Assembly: GCF_001854125.1 (NCBI RefSeq)
Contig: NZ_CP017715.1
Span: 1,116,001 to 1,180,000, forward strand
Length of the DNA: 64,000 nucleotides
Source: Marinobacter salinus
GTDB taxonomy: Bacteria > Pseudomonadota > Gammaproteobacteria > Pseudomonadales > Oleiphilaceae
Reading direction: 5' to 3'
In this document: piece by piece, positions 62,395 through 64,000 of the stretch
Layout of the letters: each line of letters opens with the position of its first letter
Position numbering within the stretch: position 1 is the first letter of the stretch
Program-made: the position numbers and the translations under genes
The notes under the pieces: model-generated
Told to the model about the DNA's origin: nothing
The model's database searches: none
Seen by the model: only the letters and a program-made list of their open reading frames with translations

Positions 62395-63825
62395 ATGGAT
62401 ATGTCAAAGCTTCTGCAGCGTGGCGATTATGAATGGGAGCTTCCCAAGCAGGGAAGTATGAGGGTTCCCGGTATTTTGTATGCTTCCCGACGGTTGATCG
62501 AAACCATGGATAATAAGGTTCTCGAGCAGGTAAGAAACGTCGCTACATTGCCCGGTATCGTTGGCGCCAGTTATGCCATGCCAGACGCACACTGGGGTTA
62601 TGGATTTCCCATAGGCGGTGTCGCTGCCTTCGACCCTGAAGAGGGCGGAGTCGTTTCCGCCGGTGGCGTAGGTTTTGATATCTCCTGTGGCGTTCGTTTA
62701 TTGCGAACGGGACTGGCTCTCAATGATGTCCGCCCTGTATTGCCGGAGCTGATGGACGCGCTGTTCAACACCATCCCGGCCGGGGTGGGGAGTTGTGGCC
62801 AGATTCATTTGAACGACCTGCGCATGAGTGAAATGCTGCGAGGTGGTGCGCGCTGGTCTGTGGAGCAGGGCTGGGGAAGGCCTGAAGACCTGGAGCGCAT
62901 CGAAGAGAATGGTCGCATGGCAGGGGCGAGGCCAGAGAATGTATCCCGACAAGCGCGGCGCCGCCAGTGCGATGAGATGGGTACGCTTGGTTCCGGCAAC
63001 CACTACCTTGAAGTCCAGTATGTGGAAGCGGTGATGGATCGTGAAATCGCCGCCAGCTTTGGACTGAGAACCGGCGAAGTTGTCGTCAGCATTCACTGTG
63101 GTTCACGGGGCCTGGGGCACCAAATCGGCACCGAATTTCTGATTGAGATGGCCAAGGCTGCCAAGAATTCCGGCATTCCCCTGGCGGACCGGGAACTGGC
63201 CTGCGCACCTGCGACATCCACGGTGGGTCAGCTTTACCTTGGAGCCATGCGTGCCGCAACCAATTGCGCTTTCGCAAATAGAGAGATCATTTCTCATCTC
63301 GCCCGTCAGACTTTCTCTGAAATCATGCCTGGGGCCAAGCTACCACTGCTTTATGATGTCTCGCATAACACATGCAAGGAAGAAACCCACCTAATCAATG
63401 GAAAAGAAACGCGGCTCCTGGTGCATCGAAAAGGGGCAACGCGTGCATTCGGCCCGGGACACAGCGATTTGCCCCCAGCATTCCGCGAAAGCGGGCAACC
63501 GGTGCTGATAGGCGGCTCCATGGGCACAGCATCCTATGTATTGGCGGGCCTGGCAGAGAATGAGAGCAAGTCCCTTGGCTCCGCGTGTCACGGTTCAGGG
63601 CGGGCGATGAGCAGGCGACAAGCCAGGCGGTTGTGGCAAGGGCGCAAAGTGGTTGATGATTTGCGGGGGCATGGCATTCATGTCCGAAGCCCTAGCATGC
63701 GTGGGGTTGCCGAGGAGGCGCCAGACGCTTATAAGGACGTCGACGAAGTGGCAAAGGCCACCGAATGCGCCCGGCTTGCACGCCGGGTAGCACGCCTGCG
63801 ACCACTAGGGGTTGTAAAAGGCTGA
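62395..63825 (+). CDS. rtcB: RtcB RNA ligase
   Basis: Joins 2',3'-cyclic phosphate or 3'-phosphate RNA ends to 5'-OH ends using GTP and Mn2+. 476 residues from the ATG with GGAGG at five bases. The Mn ligands are visible: Cys in GGVGFDISCGVRLL, His in GSGNHYLEVQ, His in SIHCGSRGLGHQIG and DVSHNTCKEE. The guanylylated His is in ACHGSGRAMSR, a variant of the usual HGAGR motif. Archease precedes it, and the pair is a RNA-repair operon. Confidence 0.93.
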   Translation: MDMSKLLQRGDYEWELPKQGSMRVPGILYASRRLIETMDNKVLEQVRNVATLPGIVGASYAMPDAHWGYGFPIGGVAAFDPEEGGVVSAGGVGFDISCGVRLLRTGLALNDVRPVLPELMDALFNTIPAGVGSCGQIHLNDLRMSEMLRGGARWSVEQGWGRPEDLERIEENGRMAGARPENVSRQARRRQCDEMGTLGSGNHYLEVQYVEAVMDREIAASFGLRTGEVVVSIHCGSRGLGHQIGTEFLIEMAKAAKNSGIPLADRELACAPATSTVGQLYLGAMRAATNCAFANREIISHLARQTFSEIMPGAKLPLLYDVSHNTCKEETHLINGKETRLLVHRKGATRAFGPGHSDLPPAFRESGQPVLIGGSMGTASYVLAGLAENESKSLGSACHGSGRAMSRRQARRLWQGRKVVDDLRGHGIHVRSPSMRGVAEEAPDAYKDVDEVAKATECARLARRVARLRPLGVVKG

Positions 63826-63851
63826 CAGTGAGCCTTACCCCGCTTTTCCTT

Positions 63852-64000
63852 TTACTCGTTACAACTGTATCCGTGCAGCATCAAACCTTCTTCGAGGTAG
63901 GTAGGCAGCAGGGGGTGCGCAATCAGATAGTCCGCTGTCGTCTCGTTCCAGGCGTCTCCCGCGTGCGATAGGGTGATTTTCCATTCATCCAGAGTGTAAT
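63852..64000 (-). CDS. Partial CDS, C-terminus of an unknown protein
   Basis: The minus strand reads YTLDEWKITLSHAGDAWNET on to MLHGYSCNE and a stop at 63852-63854, 48 whole codons before the window edge. It has no stop within the window on its upstream side and ends 26 bases from the convergent rtcB stop. Short conserved-looking helical end; family not recognised. Confidence 0.6.
   Translation of the reverse strand, partial: YTLDEWKITLSHAGDAWNETTADYLIAHPLLPTYLEEGLMLHGYSCNE

Noticed and set aside
1-64000. CRISPR array or insertion sequence
   Set aside because: No regularly spaced repeats and no transposase motifs were seen.

Overview
The window looks like chromosomal DNA of a marine gammaproteobacterium close to Marinobacter or the Pseudomonadales. 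The evidence is protein resemblance and gene order: rnhA-dnaQ-fimL, sohB-yhdH-DUF934-cysI, metH-nfuA and tRNA-Ser-yccA-tusDCBE all follow arrangements known from Pseudomonas. This is inference; no 16S rRNA gene is present. Coding density is high, most genes are housekeeping, and there is no phage, insertion sequence or CRISPR array.

Layout. 1-4038: a Yej-type peptide/microcin ABC importer (partial yejF, yejE, yejB, yejA). 4164-8957: mltD, gloB, a methyltransferase, rnhA and dnaQ. 9189-14260: fimL, a membrane protein, an SCP2 protein, sohB and a YhdH oxidoreductase. 14336-21686: sulfur and methionine metabolism (DUF934, cysI, metH) with two tiny membrane proteins between, then nfuA. 21925-26107: DUF445 protein, tusEBCD tRNA thiolation genes, a BI-1 protein and tRNA-Ser(TGA). 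26312-29364: a histone-deacetylase-like amidohydrolase facing an ATP-grasp enzyme, then a 68-codon ORF. 29423-34198: hemH, a DUF442 phosphatase with split YeeE/YedE sulfur transporters, a phasin and PhaD pair, and xthA.

34275-41164 is a tightly overlapping eight-gene lipid operon: fatty-acid desaturase, NTF2-like, SDR, flavin amine oxidase, DUF1365, CFA-type methyltransferase, DUF2878 and an exported protein, with a divergent FAD oxidoreductase. It resembles the light/singlet-oxygen-linked unusual-fatty-acid loci of other proteobacteria and is the best candidate for incompletely described chemistry.

42305-47229: HD phosphohydrolase, RssB/RssC-like partner-switching pair, gpsA and sixA. 47686-55825 is a signalling island: a 1602-residue hybrid kinase overlapping an HD-GYP response regulator, followed by the wreck of a second membrane hybrid kinase and a receiver protein, with frameshifts and internal deletions. 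55849-64000: DUF1285, slyD, ETF-quinone oxidoreductase divergent from etfBA across a perfect PsrA-like palindrome, rlmA, archease-rtcB RNA repair, and a cut-off gene at the right edge.
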